Source of the DNA: Alphaproteobacteria bacterium | Lineage (GTDB): Bacteria; Planctomycetota; Phycisphaerae; UBA1845 | Length of the DNA: 64,000 nt | Direction: 5' to 3' | Assembly (NCBI GenBank): GCA_028285105.1 | Contig: JANQQE010000004.1 | Coordinates: forward strand, 107,923 to 171,922 | Part shown: positions 17,608 to 29,000 of the stretch, in pieces | Numbering within the stretch: position 1 is the stretch's first letter | Layout: every line of letters begins with the position of its first letter | The notes under the pieces: generated by a model | What the model was told of the DNA's origin: nothing | Seen by the model: the letters and a program-made list of their open reading frames with translations, nothing else | Databases searched by the model: none | Translations under genes and position numbers: made by a program

Positions 17608-20600
17608 TGTACTTCCACCATTTCGAGAACCAGCGGCTCGTTTGGATTCGTTCGATTCATTGCAGGCGATCGTGTTTGTTGTACCGGTTGTCGATTCTGC
17701 AAGGTCCCATGCACGGGCATCGATCGATTCATCGCAGGCATCGGCGACATCGTCTGCATGGCTGGTGGCTGCATGCTAGATGTATTCTGCTGCGAAACCT
17801 GAGCACCGACATATTCGACGACTTGCATCGACCCGACTTCATCGTTCGGCCTGTAGGATGCTGGCTGTGATCGCATGGATGCCGTCATCCCCGGTCGCGG
17901 TGGACCGTAAACCGACGCGGTCTTCTGGTTGATATTTCTAGGTTGCGCCGGACGTGCCGGCCCGTAGGTATTCGGTTTCGGTCGAATGACCGGGACCTTC
18001 CGCGGATTGAGCGGCTGCAAGGTGCGCGTGGGCATGTTGTTGGGCGACTCGATTTCGCGGAAAGGCGCAACGTCCTGGAGCGTTTCGTCGTCCGGCAATA
18101 TGCGCAGGCCTTGCATCAACTTGTGACGTGTGATGCGCTTGGGCATGAAACCGCTTTGATCGCGAAGTCGTTTGGATTGTTCAAAGGCTTCGATCTCGTT
18201 GCGAACCACATTGACCGTCAGCAGAATCAGCAACTCAGTGCGTCGGCGCGAACTGGTCGTCGCGCGGAATAGATTCCCCACGCCCGGTAAATCGCCCAGC
18301 ACAGGCACCTTCGTCTCGCGCTCATCCTCCTGCGTCTGGATCAAGCCACCGATGACGATCGTCTCGCCATCTTTGACAGTCACGGTTGTCTCGGCCGACC
18401 GATTCGTAAACGTCGGAGCGCTGAGGCCTTCTGAGATTTGCACGTTGCTACCGGAATTCAGCGATGAAATTTCCGGCTTGATTTCCATGTTGACGTAACC
18501 GTCGGGATTAATGTGCGGCGTCACATCCACGATGATACCGACGTCTTCGTAATCGACCTGCGAGTTGACTTGGCCGTTGTCCGTCACTTGCGAACCGCGC
18601 AAGAATGGCACTTGGTCGCCGATGGTGATGTTGCCTTCCTGATTGTTCGATACGACGATCGTCGGAGCGCTAAGCACCTCCAAGCTGCCATCCGACTGCA
18701 ACGCCCGCAGCAGGAAGTTGAAGTCAGCCCCCGTGATCGCGAACGTAAATCCACCGAACGAACCCGCCGCGCCAGCTGCGCCGACGTCGGTTCCGCCGAC
18801 AAAGTCGAAGTTTTGGCCTTTGACAATGCCGTTGGCGTCAACGGTCGCGTTCTTGCTGAACGAAAGATCCTGCAATGCGAATTCCATACCGAATTCCAGC
18901 GAATCGTCCAGAGCAACTTCGGCGATAAGGACTTCGATGACCACCTGAGGTGGCGGGCGATCGATCGAGTAGAGCATCTCCATTGTCCGCTCGTAGTACC
19001 GCGGGCTGACACCGAGCAGCACTGTGTTGCTGTCCTCGTCTGCAACCACCGTCACATGCCGCTCCGCCCGTCGCATGACAGCCGTCTCATCGTCGAGATC
19101 GCCGAGCAGTTCATTCTCCTCGTCGAAATATTCATTGAGCGCCGTCGCAACATCAACGGCTGGTATGTAGCGGGCTTCGTAGACATGACGAATTCGCTCA
19201 TCAACATCCTGCCCGTCGAGCTGACGGATCAGGTCTTCTACCATGTTCAGGTCAGCTTCTGCACCGGCGGCAATGACTGAGTTCGTACGTCGATTGGCGG
19301 TAAACCGTAGCCGCTGACCGGGAGCGCGGGCTTCACCCGTCGATGCCGTGGCAGCCCCACCGACTTCCAGTCTCGTTTCGGGGCCTTCGTCGGACGACTC
19401 CTCTTCAAACAACGTCGTCAAAACATCCACCACTTCTTCTGCGTCGGCATTGGCCAAGGGGAAAAGGCGAATCTCGTTGACGATCGGGTTGATCCGGTCA
19501 ATTGACTGAATCATATTTTCCAGCATTTCCATGCTGGCCGCCGGCGCGAGTACGAACAGCGAATTCGTCCGTTCGTCAGGTTCAATGGTAATGTCCTGCC
19601 GCATGAGCGTACGAAGCTTCTGCTGACCGTCGGGGAAGGTTTCGACGAACTTGAGGATAACAGCTTTCTCGTCGTCGCCCTGGGCCTGTTCGCCGCCGTA
19701 AATCGTGTTCGTCAGCGTTTCGGCCAACTCGGTCGCGTAAGCGCGCTTCAGCGTGATGACCCGCAGCATCATTTCCGGTCCGGGTACCGACGTGTCCATC
19801 TTCTTGATGACGTCGGCAATGTTGGACATTTCCGAACCCGACGCCCAGACGACCAGCGAATTGGTACGCGGGTCAGGTTCGATGGCAATCACATCGGCGC
19901 GCCCGTCACCGTTTTCACTTTGCGACTCGAACAATGCCTCGAGCGATTCTGCGGTCGGTTCGGCTTTGGCTTGTTTGAGAGGAAAGACCTGCACCTGACG
20001 GCTGATCGACGAACGCACGTCGAGCAGTGAAAGCAGATGCGACACCGTGCTGTGATCCTCCGGCGACGCGCTGCACACGATGCTGTTGGTGGCTTCGTCG
20101 GCCATCACGAATACGGGCGTGCGTTCGCCATCCGCACCCTCTTCGCGACCTTCAAAGATATTGGTGATTTTCGCTGTCAGCTTGACAGCCGACGCTTCCT
20201 GCAATGCATAGACCCGAATCGCCGAGCGGGCAGACACCGGAACGTCGAGCGATTCGAGCATTTCGGTCGATCGCTTTATCGCGTCGCGCGAACCGGTCAT
20301 GATCAGCGTGCTGCTCATCGAATCGGGTACGATGGTCGGGGCTTTGAAGTCGCCGTCGGAGTTGGCTTCCATCCCTTCAAACAACTGGTCCATCATGTCG
20401 CCAAGCTTGACCGGGTCGGCATTTTTAAGTTTGAAGATGCGCGTGTCGGCATTGACCAGCGGTGCGCGATCAGTGTCCATCTGCGTAATGAGTTTGTCGA
20501 TGATGCTCAGGTTGGTCTTGGAAGCACTGGCGATCACTGCGTTCGAACGCGAGTCGGCTACCAGTGACACCTTTTGCCTCTGCTCGATGATTTCGTTTTC

Positions 20601-22838
20601 TGCACCGACTGCACCAAGATACAAGCCCTCCTCGAACAATTCGCCGATCTTCTCAGCCACATTTTCCGCTTGGGCGTTTTCCAACGCAAAAACACGAATG
20701 ACACCCTCGGGATCGAGTTCGACATCGAGCTTCTTAATCAATCGAACCATCTCGTCGTAGTTGTCCTTCGATGACGCCACCAGAATCGTATTGGTCACCG
20801 GTTCGGTCACGATGGCCACGCGATCCGACGGGTTTTCGTTCTGTCCCTCAGCCAACCGCTGCTGCAAACGTTCTTCAAAGAGCTCCTTGAGCATGTCGCC
20901 GATTTGCGTGGCGTCGTTGTTGGCCAACTCCAACAGGCGAATTTCGGCGATCGGCGCAAGCGGCTGCGATTCCAACTGCTCGACGAGTCGCTTGATTTCT
21001 TCAAAGTCGTCCGGACCGGATGCGACCACCAGCGAGTTGCTGCGCTGGTCAGCCACCACCACCGGTGAATCCTGCGGGATATCTGCCTCTCCGCGAAGGT
21101 CGGCTTTTCTTTGCCAGAGTTCGTCGATCTTGGTTTTCAAATCGCCAGCCGACGCAATCGTGCAATTCAAGATACGGATCTGATCGTTAAATCGTTCCGG
21201 TGCACCATCGAGTGTTTCGACAATGGCTTTGATTTCGTCGAAATTGGTATCGATCGCCGAAATGATCAGCGAATTCGAACGGATGTCGGTCGACAGGAAA
21301 ATCTTTTCTTTCGCCAGTGCGGCTTCTCCGAGTTCGAGCTTCTCCATGTTCTCGATGCGCTTCTCCCACAAGTCCTCGACAATCTTGCCGATGCGGGTGG
21401 CGTCGGTGTTCGTCATGGTGATGAGTCGAATCGGATACTTAATCTCCGACATGGGGACGTCGAGTTTCTGAATCAATCCATCGACCAGCACTAGCTGTTC
21501 GGTCCGACCAGCCACCACCAGCGTGTTCGTGCGGGCGTCTGCCGAAATCGCGATGTTGTAAACCAGCGAACGTCCGACCGCATTCGTTGGAACGGCTTCG
21601 GTCGATTCGCTGCCGGGAGCAGGCTTGGGCAGGTCCTTACCGGAATCGAACATTTCATCGAGCAGTTCCTTTGCACCTGCAGCATCGGCATGGGTAAGCG
21701 GATACACGCGGATGTTTTGTTCTTCAGCCAGCGGTACGGTATCGAGCAGCCGGACCAACTCGCCGAGCGGTTCGATGTTTTCCTCTGCCGTTGCACAAAT
21801 GATGGCCTGCGATTCTTCGTCGGCGATCAGTTTGATCTGACGTTCGAGGTTTAAGACGGGCAATTCGGTTTGTTTTCCACTTGGCGAAGTCTTAATCATC
21901 CGCAGGCGACGAATGGTTTCCTGCACTGCATCGGAAGTGTCAGCCGTCTTCAGCAAACTATCGAGTACGTCGACCATACCCGCCGCTTTGCTGTTGAGTA
22001 GAGGAAAATGAACCAGCGTCAAATCGCCAAAACCCTTCATCGGCTCGACGTCCAACCGATTGATCAATTCCTGAATCTTCTCATGCTCGGTCTTCGGCGC
22101 GATCACAAAGAGCGAATTGCTGGCATCGAGCGGGGTGATCGTGATCTTGCTTCCCGGGTCTTCACCCTGTCGCTGACGCAAAGCATTCACGAGTTCCTCC
22201 AACTTCGGAGCGGCTTCGATCGCTTTGATGTGCTTGAGTTCGTACGTCTCAGAATCGAAGTCGGGCAAACCCGAATCCTGCTCGTCGAGTTGCTTGACCA
22301 TCAGTTCGATCTGTTCGAGCGATGAATCCGGCCCGGTGACCAACAAGAGGTTACTTCCGATGGTTTGAACCGATATCTCTTCATCGGGTCGGGGCGACGG
22401 TCCAAGCAGTTTCGAGGCGGCTTGCTGAACGACGGTTGCGATGTTTTGCGCATTCTTGCTTTCGAGTGGAATGACGCGATAACCCTGCGGTTGATATTCA
22501 CCGTCGAGGCGATTCATCAACTCTTCGACGATATCAAGATCGCCCTCGACAGCGGTGATGACAACATTGTCGCCCACAACTTCGACCTTGATGTCTGCAC
22601 CGCTCAAGTTGAGATCGACGGGTTCCATCGGCGCACGATCATTCGTGCGATCGTCATCGGCTTCTTTGGGATTCGCATCGCGCGCTTCGTCCTCATTGCG
22701 CACATCGTCGTCGGCTTGTCGGCGCGCCGTCGTGCGACGCCCGCGATCCGCATCGTCGCCGGCTTGCTGAGCCAACACCGAAGGCGGCACCAGTACCAAC
22801 CCGGCAAGAACCCATCCAAAAATCGATCGCTTCAACAT
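17604..22838 (-). CDS. gspD: Giant type II secretion secretin with about fourteen N domains
   Basis: Outer-membrane channel of a type II secretion system. The signal peptide ends near PSVLAQQ; an acidic/basic low-complexity linker follows to about residue 70. Residues 100-1290 consist of about fourteen N1/N2-type (Secretin_N) repeats of 75-95 residues. Each opens like IRVFALENAQAENVAEKIGE and closes with a segment such as RSNSLVVASGPDDFEEIKRL. The barrel domain spans about 1293-1550: VVIEVLIAEVALDDS, LSAPTIVVSNNQEG, VDYEDVGIIVDVTPHI, GETIVIGGLIQTQEDE, VPVLGDLPGVGNLFR, and ELLILLTVNVV. The remainder is a Pro/Asn/Gln/Met-rich tail. Ordinary GspD is about 650-750 residues with N0-N3, so this is more than twice as long. 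AGAGGG lies upstream of ATG 22838 with good spacing. It is preceded by the even larger repeat protein. Confidence 0.92.
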   Translation of the reverse strand: MLKRSIFGWVLAGLVLVPPSVLAQQAGDDADRGRRTTARRQADDDVRNEDEARDANPKEADDDRTNDRAPMEPVDLNLSGADIKVEVVGDNVVITAVEGDLDIVEELMNRLDGEYQPQGYRVIPLESKNAQNIATVVQQAASKLLGPSPRPDEEISVQTIGSNLLLVTGPDSSLEQIELMVKQLDEQDSGLPDFDSETYELKHIKAIEAAPKLEELVNALRQRQGEDPGSKITITPLDASNSLFVIAPKTEHEKIQELINRLDVEPMKGFGDLTLVHFPLLNSKAAGMVDVLDSLLKTADTSDAVQETIRRLRMIKTSPSGKQTELPVLNLERQIKLIADEESQAIICATAEENIEPLGELVRLLDTVPLAEEQNIRVYPLTHADAAGAKELLDEMFDSGKDLPKPAPGSESTEAVPTNAVGRSLVYNIAISADARTNTLVVAGRTEQLVLVDGLIQKLDVPMSEIKYPIRLITMTNTDATRIGKIVEDLWEKRIENMEKLELGEAALAKEKIFLSTDIRSNSLIISAIDTNFDEIKAIVETLDGAPERFNDQIRILNCTIASAGDLKTKIDELWQRKADLRGEADIPQDSPVVVADQRSNSLVVASGPDDFEEIKRLVEQLESQPLAPIAEIRLLELANNDATQIGDMLKELFEERLQQRLAEGQNENPSDRVAIVTEPVTNTILVASSKDNYDEMVRLIKKLDVELDPEGVIRVFALENAQAENVAEKIGELFEEGLYLGAVGAENEIIEQRQKVSLVADSRSNAVIASASKTNLSIIDKLITQMDTDRAPLVNADTRIFKLKNADPVKLGDMMDQLFEGMEANSDGDFKAPTIVPDSMSSTLIMTGSRDAIKRSTEMLESLDVPVSARSAIRVYALQEASAVKLTAKITNIFEGREEGADGERTPVFVMADEATNSIVCSASPEDHSTVSHLLSLLDVRSSISRQVQVFPLKQAKAEPTAESLEALFESQSENGDGRADVIAIEPDPRTNSLVVWASGSEMSNIADVIKKMDTSVPGPEMMLRVITLKRAYATELAETLTNTIYGGEQAQGDDEKAVILKFVETFPDGQQKLRTLMRQDITIEPDERTNSLFVLAPAASMEMLENMIQSIDRINPIVNEIRLFPLANADAEEVVDVLTTLFEEESSDEGPETRLEVGGAATASTGEARAPGQRLRFTANRRTNSVIAAGAEADLNMVEDLIRQLDGQDVDERIRHVYEARYIPAVDVATALNEYFDEENELLGDLDDETAVMRRAERHVTVVADEDSNTVLLGVSPRYYERTMEMLYSIDRPPPQVVIEVLIAEVALDDSLEFGMEFALQDLSFSKNATVDANGIVKGQNFDFVGGTDVGAAGAAGSFGGFTFAITGADFNFLLRALQSDGSLEVLSAPTIVVSNNQEGNITIGDQVPFLRGSQVTDNGQVNSQVDYEDVGIIVDVTPHINPDGYVNMEIKPEISSLNSGSNVQISEGLSAPTFTNRSAETTVTVKDGETIVIGGLIQTQEDERETKVPVLGDLPGVGNLFRATTSSRRRTELLILLTVNVVRNEIEAFEQSKRLRDQSGFMPKRITRHKLMQGLRILPDDETLQDVAPFREIESPNNMPTRTLQPLNPRKVPVIRPKPNTYGPARPAQPRNINQKTASVYGPPRPGMTASMRSQPASYRPNDEVGSMQVVEYVGAQVSQQNTSSMQPPAMQTMSPMPAMNRSMPVHGTLQNRQPVQQTRSPAMNRTNPNEPLVLEMVEVQ

Positions 22839-23010
22839 CGTTTCTACCCTCTATGAATCTGCACCGCAGCGCGCTTCGGCAACCTCCGTGTCGCCAAAAT
22901 CACATGCGGTACCGACTTGTGAATTCAAACCGTCTTCGCCGGTCAAAGTTGTAACACAACCCCAACCCCCTCGCAGGTGCGAATTGATTATCCGAATGTC
23001 TTGCAAATAC
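22839..23010 (-). other. Gap between the giant repeat gene and gspD
   Basis: This 172-bp spacer is by far the longest within the gspF-to-lipoprotein block. It carries the gspD ribosome binding site (AGAGGG) at its left end. I see no strong terminator or promoter, so gspD may be read from the upstream operon promoter or from a promoter I cannot identify. Confidence 0.4.
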
Positions 23011-26000
23011 TTAGCGTCGCCGCCCACGCCGCGACGAACGTCTTGAACCTTGTGAGTTATTCTGCTCGATCATGCCTTCAATGACACGCTTAAAATCTTC
23101 AGGATCCATTTTGTCCGGCGTCAGGATCAGCGTCTTCTTACCGCCAGCCGGTCCCTGTTGCTGAATCTGAGCCACGATCACCGCGGCCAGTTCCAACTCT
23201 TTGGCGTCACCGGCGATCAACAGCGAGTTGCTCGAACTGATCGGTTCGACGGAAATGTTGCCGCTGTTTCGACTCGTACGGCGACCGCTACCGCCGGACC
23301 GTCCACGTGGCTGCATCGCGGCTGCCAGTGTTGCCTCGAGGGTTGAAGCGATGTCTGCCGCCCGAAATGCCGAAGACAGCTGGATCAGTTTGACCCGTTC
23401 GCCCTCGGCTTCTTCCGAGTCGAGTTGGTGGGCGAGCCTTTCAATTTGGGCAAAGTCGCCAGGGTTGGCCCGCACGATCAGCGAATTGGTCACGTCATTA
23501 GCGACAATCACCGGTGTCATGCTCGATCCGCCACCACCGCGACGATTGTTCCGTCCTCCGCGATTCGCATTTTCGACAAAAAGCTGCGAAAGCGTCGGTT
23601 CGACTTCACTGGCGATCGCCCGTTCGAGGGTGATGATCTGCGGGCCTGACTCGGCTTCGGTCTCGACGTCGATCTTGTCGATCAATGCCGCCACGCGGTT
23701 GAGTCCGTCTTCATCACCGGTGACCACGAGCGAATTGGTTGAGTTCACGATGCTCACTCGAATGTTGCCGAGCAATTCGTCACCGCCGCGTCCACGTCGC
23801 CCGCGATTGTTACCGGGTTTGCGAAGGTAATCTTCGATGATCGCCTGCATCTCGTCGGCATTGGTGTATTCAAGCGTAAAGGTGCGCACCGCACGATCTG
23901 TATCGTCGGGCAGCACATCGAGTTGATCGATTACCGCATTGATTTCGGCAAATTCTTCTTCACTGGCTTTGATGAGAATCGCATCCGAACCGGTCGGTGC
24001 CGTCACGCTGATCGTTTCCTGGCCGCGAACGTTGCGGCCGCGCTGCACGAAGATTTCCTTAAGCCCGCGTGCCACTTCGCCCGCATCGGCATACTTGATC
24101 TGCACAACCTTCACGTCGCGCGAACCGCTGCCCTTTTGATCATAATCTTCCAGAAACGCTTCGATCTCGCGGATGCGTTGCGGCGAGCCAGCCACCACCA
24201 CGGCATTAGAACCCCATGCCGGAACGACCTTGATCTGATCGCGCGGGCTGACCCTTCGTGCTGAACGCCCTTGCCCGAACAGTTGCGTTAATGCCTGGGC
24301 GGTGGAACCAGCATCGGCAAATTCAAGATTGAATGATTTAACCTCTTGCTCGAATTTCTGCGGAACATCGAGTGTTTCGACCAACTCGGTAATCGACGCC
24401 AGTTCCACTTCATTGGCGAAGACCAAAAGCGAATTGGTCCCCGGGTCACCAACGATGGCCAACCCCTGATCGTCGCGACGACGGCGACGGGTGCGCTCCA
24501 TCATACGCGAAAGTTTGTCAGCCAGTTCTTCCGCGTTGGCTTCCTTCAGCGCAATCACGTGAGTCGTCCGCTGCACCAACGACTCGGTGTCCACACTGGA
24601 AATCATCTCTGCGACTTTCTCGTGGTTTTCCGGCGTGGCACTGACGACGAGGCTGCTTGTACCCGAAACGTAGTTGACCTTGACCTCGTCCTGAGGCTTG
24701 GCACCGCGCGGAGCTTTGAACGTGTTTTGAACCGCCCGGACGGCTGAGTTCGGCTCGACGTATTCGATCTGATACACGCGAACCACCGCATCGGTCTGCG
24801 CGTCGGGCTTCTTGTCGAGTTCCTGAATCAGCGGCAGCAGTTCGTCGTAATCCTTTTTCGACGACGCAACTACCAAGACATTCTGATCGTCATCGGCTAC
24901 GACGTTGACATCCTTCTGACGGCCACGACCTCGCAGCATTTTGTTGAGAATGTCCGCCACGTTCGACGCCCGAGCCTGCGTCATCGTGTAAATCTCGCGG
25001 ACCGGTGCGGCTGATCCGCTCGCAAACTCGTCTATCTTCTTGATGACTTCCGTGTCGATCTTTGCCAATTGACCCGCCGTTCCACGAATGATGAGTGTGT
25101 TGGTCGACGCATTCGCCTCGGCTTTGGGCGGTTCCAAACCATCCGGCTGCGGACCGCCATAAAGTCGATTAATCGTCCGTGCGATCTCATTTGCGTCAGA
25201 ATCGTTGAGGGCGATCACTTTTGTTTGCACTTCTTCCGAGGCGGCGGCTTCCACGTCGATCTCAGCCAACACCCGCGAAACGAATGCAAACGTGATCGGT
25301 CCGCCCATGACCACCAGCGAATTGGAACGCTGGTCGGCTTCTGCGCTGAACGGATCGAGTTTCATCTTGGTATTGGTGGCTCGCAACTGCTGCATCAACT
25401 TGGTCACCATCTTGTTCATCTGCTCCAGCACCAGCGGCGCTTTGGCGTACTTCAACTTGAAGACTTTGATGTCGAGTCCGGTTTGCGGTACGTCGATCTC
25501 ACCCACGCGGGCTTGAATCTCGACGTGCAGGCTTTCGGGGGCGCGGACAAAAATCTTTCCGCTGCTGGAGTCGGCGATAAATTCGATTTGGGCGTTGGCT
25601 GATTTGGATCGACCCTTACCTTTTCCGACGCCATAGATCGCTTCGAGTGTCGCCGCGATCGTTTCGGCATCGCCATTGACGACATCGATCGTCAGCAAGT
25701 TGCCGACGTCCTGTTTAACGTCGAGCTTCGCGATGGCCGCGTCGATTTTCTCGAACGCACTGACCTTCGCGCGGGCGAACACCGTGTTGTTAGCCGGGTC
25801 AGCCGTAAAGATCGCCTCGATGTTGTCGGGATGAAACTCGCCAAGGCTCCCCTTACCGCTCGAATCGAACAGCTTATCGAGCAGCGTCACCACGCTTTCT
25901 GCGTCGGCGTGAGCCAGACGGTACTCCCTTGTTTCGATCGATTCCGGAGCCTGCTCTTCGATCTCCTGAATAATTTTCTCAGCCACCTCAAGAATGCGTT

Positions 26001-29000
26001 TCGGTGCCCGAACCATGATCGTATTCGTAACATCGTTGCTGGCGATGGTGATTGTTTCGGTCGAACTGATCATGCCGCCTTCAGCGCCCATCAGACTTTG
26101 CAGGGCCAGCGCTTCACGCATCTGATCTGCTGCGGCTTGGGCGGCTGCGTTGTTGTTGTTTCGATTGCGACCGCGCTGCGGCTGACGGGTTGGCCGACGC
26201 GACTGCTGTTGCTGATCGAGCCCGAAGATCTGCTTCAACTGCGTTTCAACATCGGATGCCAGTTGGTTGTTGATCTTGAAAAACCGATAGTCGCTGTCGG
26301 AATCGCCCTTGCGGTCGATCGTCGCCACCAGTTCTTCGATGGCCGGATAAAGCTCGGTGGGGGCTTTGATGATGATGGCATTGAGCGCCGGATACGGGAA
26401 CACATTGATCCCGCTGGGCGTCGTGCCTTTTTCTTTCTTATCCTCGTCGTCATCTTCTTCACCGCGACCACGACGACGATCGTCTTTGCCGTCGGTATCG
26501 CCACCGCCGGCTTCATTTTGCTTCTGCATGTTCTGCATTTGCTGCTGCATCTGTTTTTGCATCTGCTGCTGCATTTGCTGCATTTGGCGTTGCAGGTTGT
26601 TGTTATTCCGACCTCGCGTATTGGCTCGGGCCTGCTGCTGCGACCGATTGCTCGCGTTGAACATCGACTCCAGCACCTGCGCAGCGACGTTAGGATCGAC
26701 GTGCTGCAACTGCCACACGCGAATGTCGGGAAGCTGCGGTAGCTGGTCCAACTCTTCGATAATCTTCTTGATCTCGTACTCAATGTCGCTGACGTCCTTC
26801 GGCAGACCTTCGACGTAAATCGAGTTGGTGATCGGATCGTGAACAATACGAACTTTCGGTTTGCTCTTCCCACCAGAGGAATCGTCGCCAGCCTTTGCGG
26901 TATCGTCACCAGACGCTTTCATGCGTTCCTGAAGCATGCGATTAATCGCTTCGACCTGTTCGGCGTTGGAGTTCTGGCCATTCTCTGAGTTCTGGCCACT
27001 CTCTGTTGGTACCTCGGCGTCTTCGTCTTCCTCTGGATTCTCGTCGGGCGAGGTCTGTCCGATAGCGGCGAATTGAAGCGCCTCAAGATTGCGGAAAATC
27101 GATGATGGAAGGACGCAGCGTGGCTCATCTGTCATGGGTGTCAGCACCTTCAAACGCGAACCGTTTTTCTGCGTGTCCAGCCCGACCACTTCGACGTCCA
27201 TATTGCCAAGGCGTTCCAGCAACATCGCCGTCACAAGGCTGGCTGGCTTACCCTTGACCGACGTCAGCGAGCGCTTGGTCTCACCCTCTTTGCCCGGCAG
27301 ATCGATAAAGTCCTTCACGATCTTTTCGAGTTTGGGCAGGTCGGTATCGAGGTTTCGACTCTTGACGATCAGGATTTGCTGGTACGGAATGTAGTCGACC
27401 TTGGGCTTATCCTTGGACCACTTTGCGTCAACGAATTCTTCAAGCGCGTACATCGCATCGAACGGATCGGCGTACTTGAGGAGAATCTCCGCGCTGGGCA
27501 ATTCGGGAACGGTATCAACGATACCCGATTCGTAAATGTCATACAGTGCGTCGATTTTCGCCAGGTCTTGCGCCGATGCCCAGACGATCATCTCGTTCGT
27601 GTAGTAGTTCGTCACCAGGCTCAGATTGCCACCGCGTCGCGGTCCGCCGAAACTGAAGTCACCAAAGAGGTCGTCGTCGCTACTCGCTTTCTTACCCGGT
27701 CCGCCCACGTCGATCACCGTCATGATCTCGTCGGCAAACTCTTCAACATCTTTGCTCGTCAGCTTGTAGACCTTCATCTGCAAGCCCATGCTGGCGTCTT
27801 CGTCGAGATCGCGAATCCACTTCTCGACCTTGTCCACTTCTTCTACCGGCCCCTTGACGACCAAAGCATCGCCACCTGGAGCCGCCACCACTGTTACCAC
27901 ATCCACAGTCTTTAATACCGATGTCGAACTGGCACCGCCCTTCTTTGGTTTCTTGCCTCGCTTCTTTGGCGTGACCGCACTGGGTGATGGCGAACCTGTA
28001 ATCATCGCGTTGATCGCAAGGGCCATCTGGTCTGCCGGCGACTTGAACAACGGAACGCGACGGACGACATCTTCATTGCACTGACCTTTTTGGACTTCGG
28101 TAATCAACGTCGTCAGATCTTCGAGAAGTAAACGCGGTCCGGCATAGACAATCCGGTTCGCTGCCGGGTCAGCCGTCAACGAAATCTCGGCGTCCTTCTC
28201 GGACGATTCGGGCAGTTCTCCGCTTAAGATGTAAGACTTCTTGCGCAACTCGATGATCGGCGAGACCACATCGACGATGATGGTCGGATCGCACTGCTCA
28301 ACTGGAATAAACTCGACCGCAAAGCTGGGGCCTGTGACATCGGGCCGCAACACGTCGATCGCTTCTTCGATCTCGTCGAACATCTCGACCGGTGCCGAGA
28401 CGAAAATCTTGCGCGTCACTGCCTGCGGAACGAACATGATTTCCGCATCGCCGCGCGACGCGACCTTGGCCACCGGTTTGGTTCCGCGCCGCTTCTTGCC
28501 TGTCGGTTTCGCCGGACTCAGCGAACTGACGATGCGACTGTTTTTCGGGAAGAACTGCGCCAGCGTCTGCGACAGTTCGACAACGTTGGTACCGGGTTCA
28601 AATTCGTACGACCGGATCGCCGTTTCGGCTTCGTTGCGATCGAACTCTTCGATCAATTGGGCGATGGTCTCCATCTTTTGCGGCGGGGCTGTCACGTACA
28701 AGCGATTGCCAAAATCGACGAACTGCACCGATGACTTTGAGGCAGCCGGCGCACGCTTGCTCTTTCGCTTTCCTTTCGCCGGCGCGGGTTTCGCGCTTGA
28801 CGTGTTGACCATGGCCTCCAGCATCGGAATGATTTCGTCGGCGCTGATGAATTCGAGCATGAAGGTCTTTCGAACCAGTGCACCCGACTCGATCGGGTCA
28901 ACGTCCATGCCAGCCAGGATGTGCTTCATGATCGCCATTTGGGTATCGGTCGCGTCGAAGACCATGATCCCCTGCGGCGAATCCATGAACGACGGAGCAT

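Noticed and set aside
26520..26640. CRISPR or tandem DNA repeat suspected from repeated CTGCTGCAT-like triplets
   Set aside because: It is a codon-level Gln/Met-rich stretch within the giant gene; there are no equal-length repeats and spacers.
26235..26909. 224-codon Arg/Ser-rich frame over the giant repeat gene
   Set aside because: Same strand but shifted frame of the giant gene; no initiation signal and low-complexity text.
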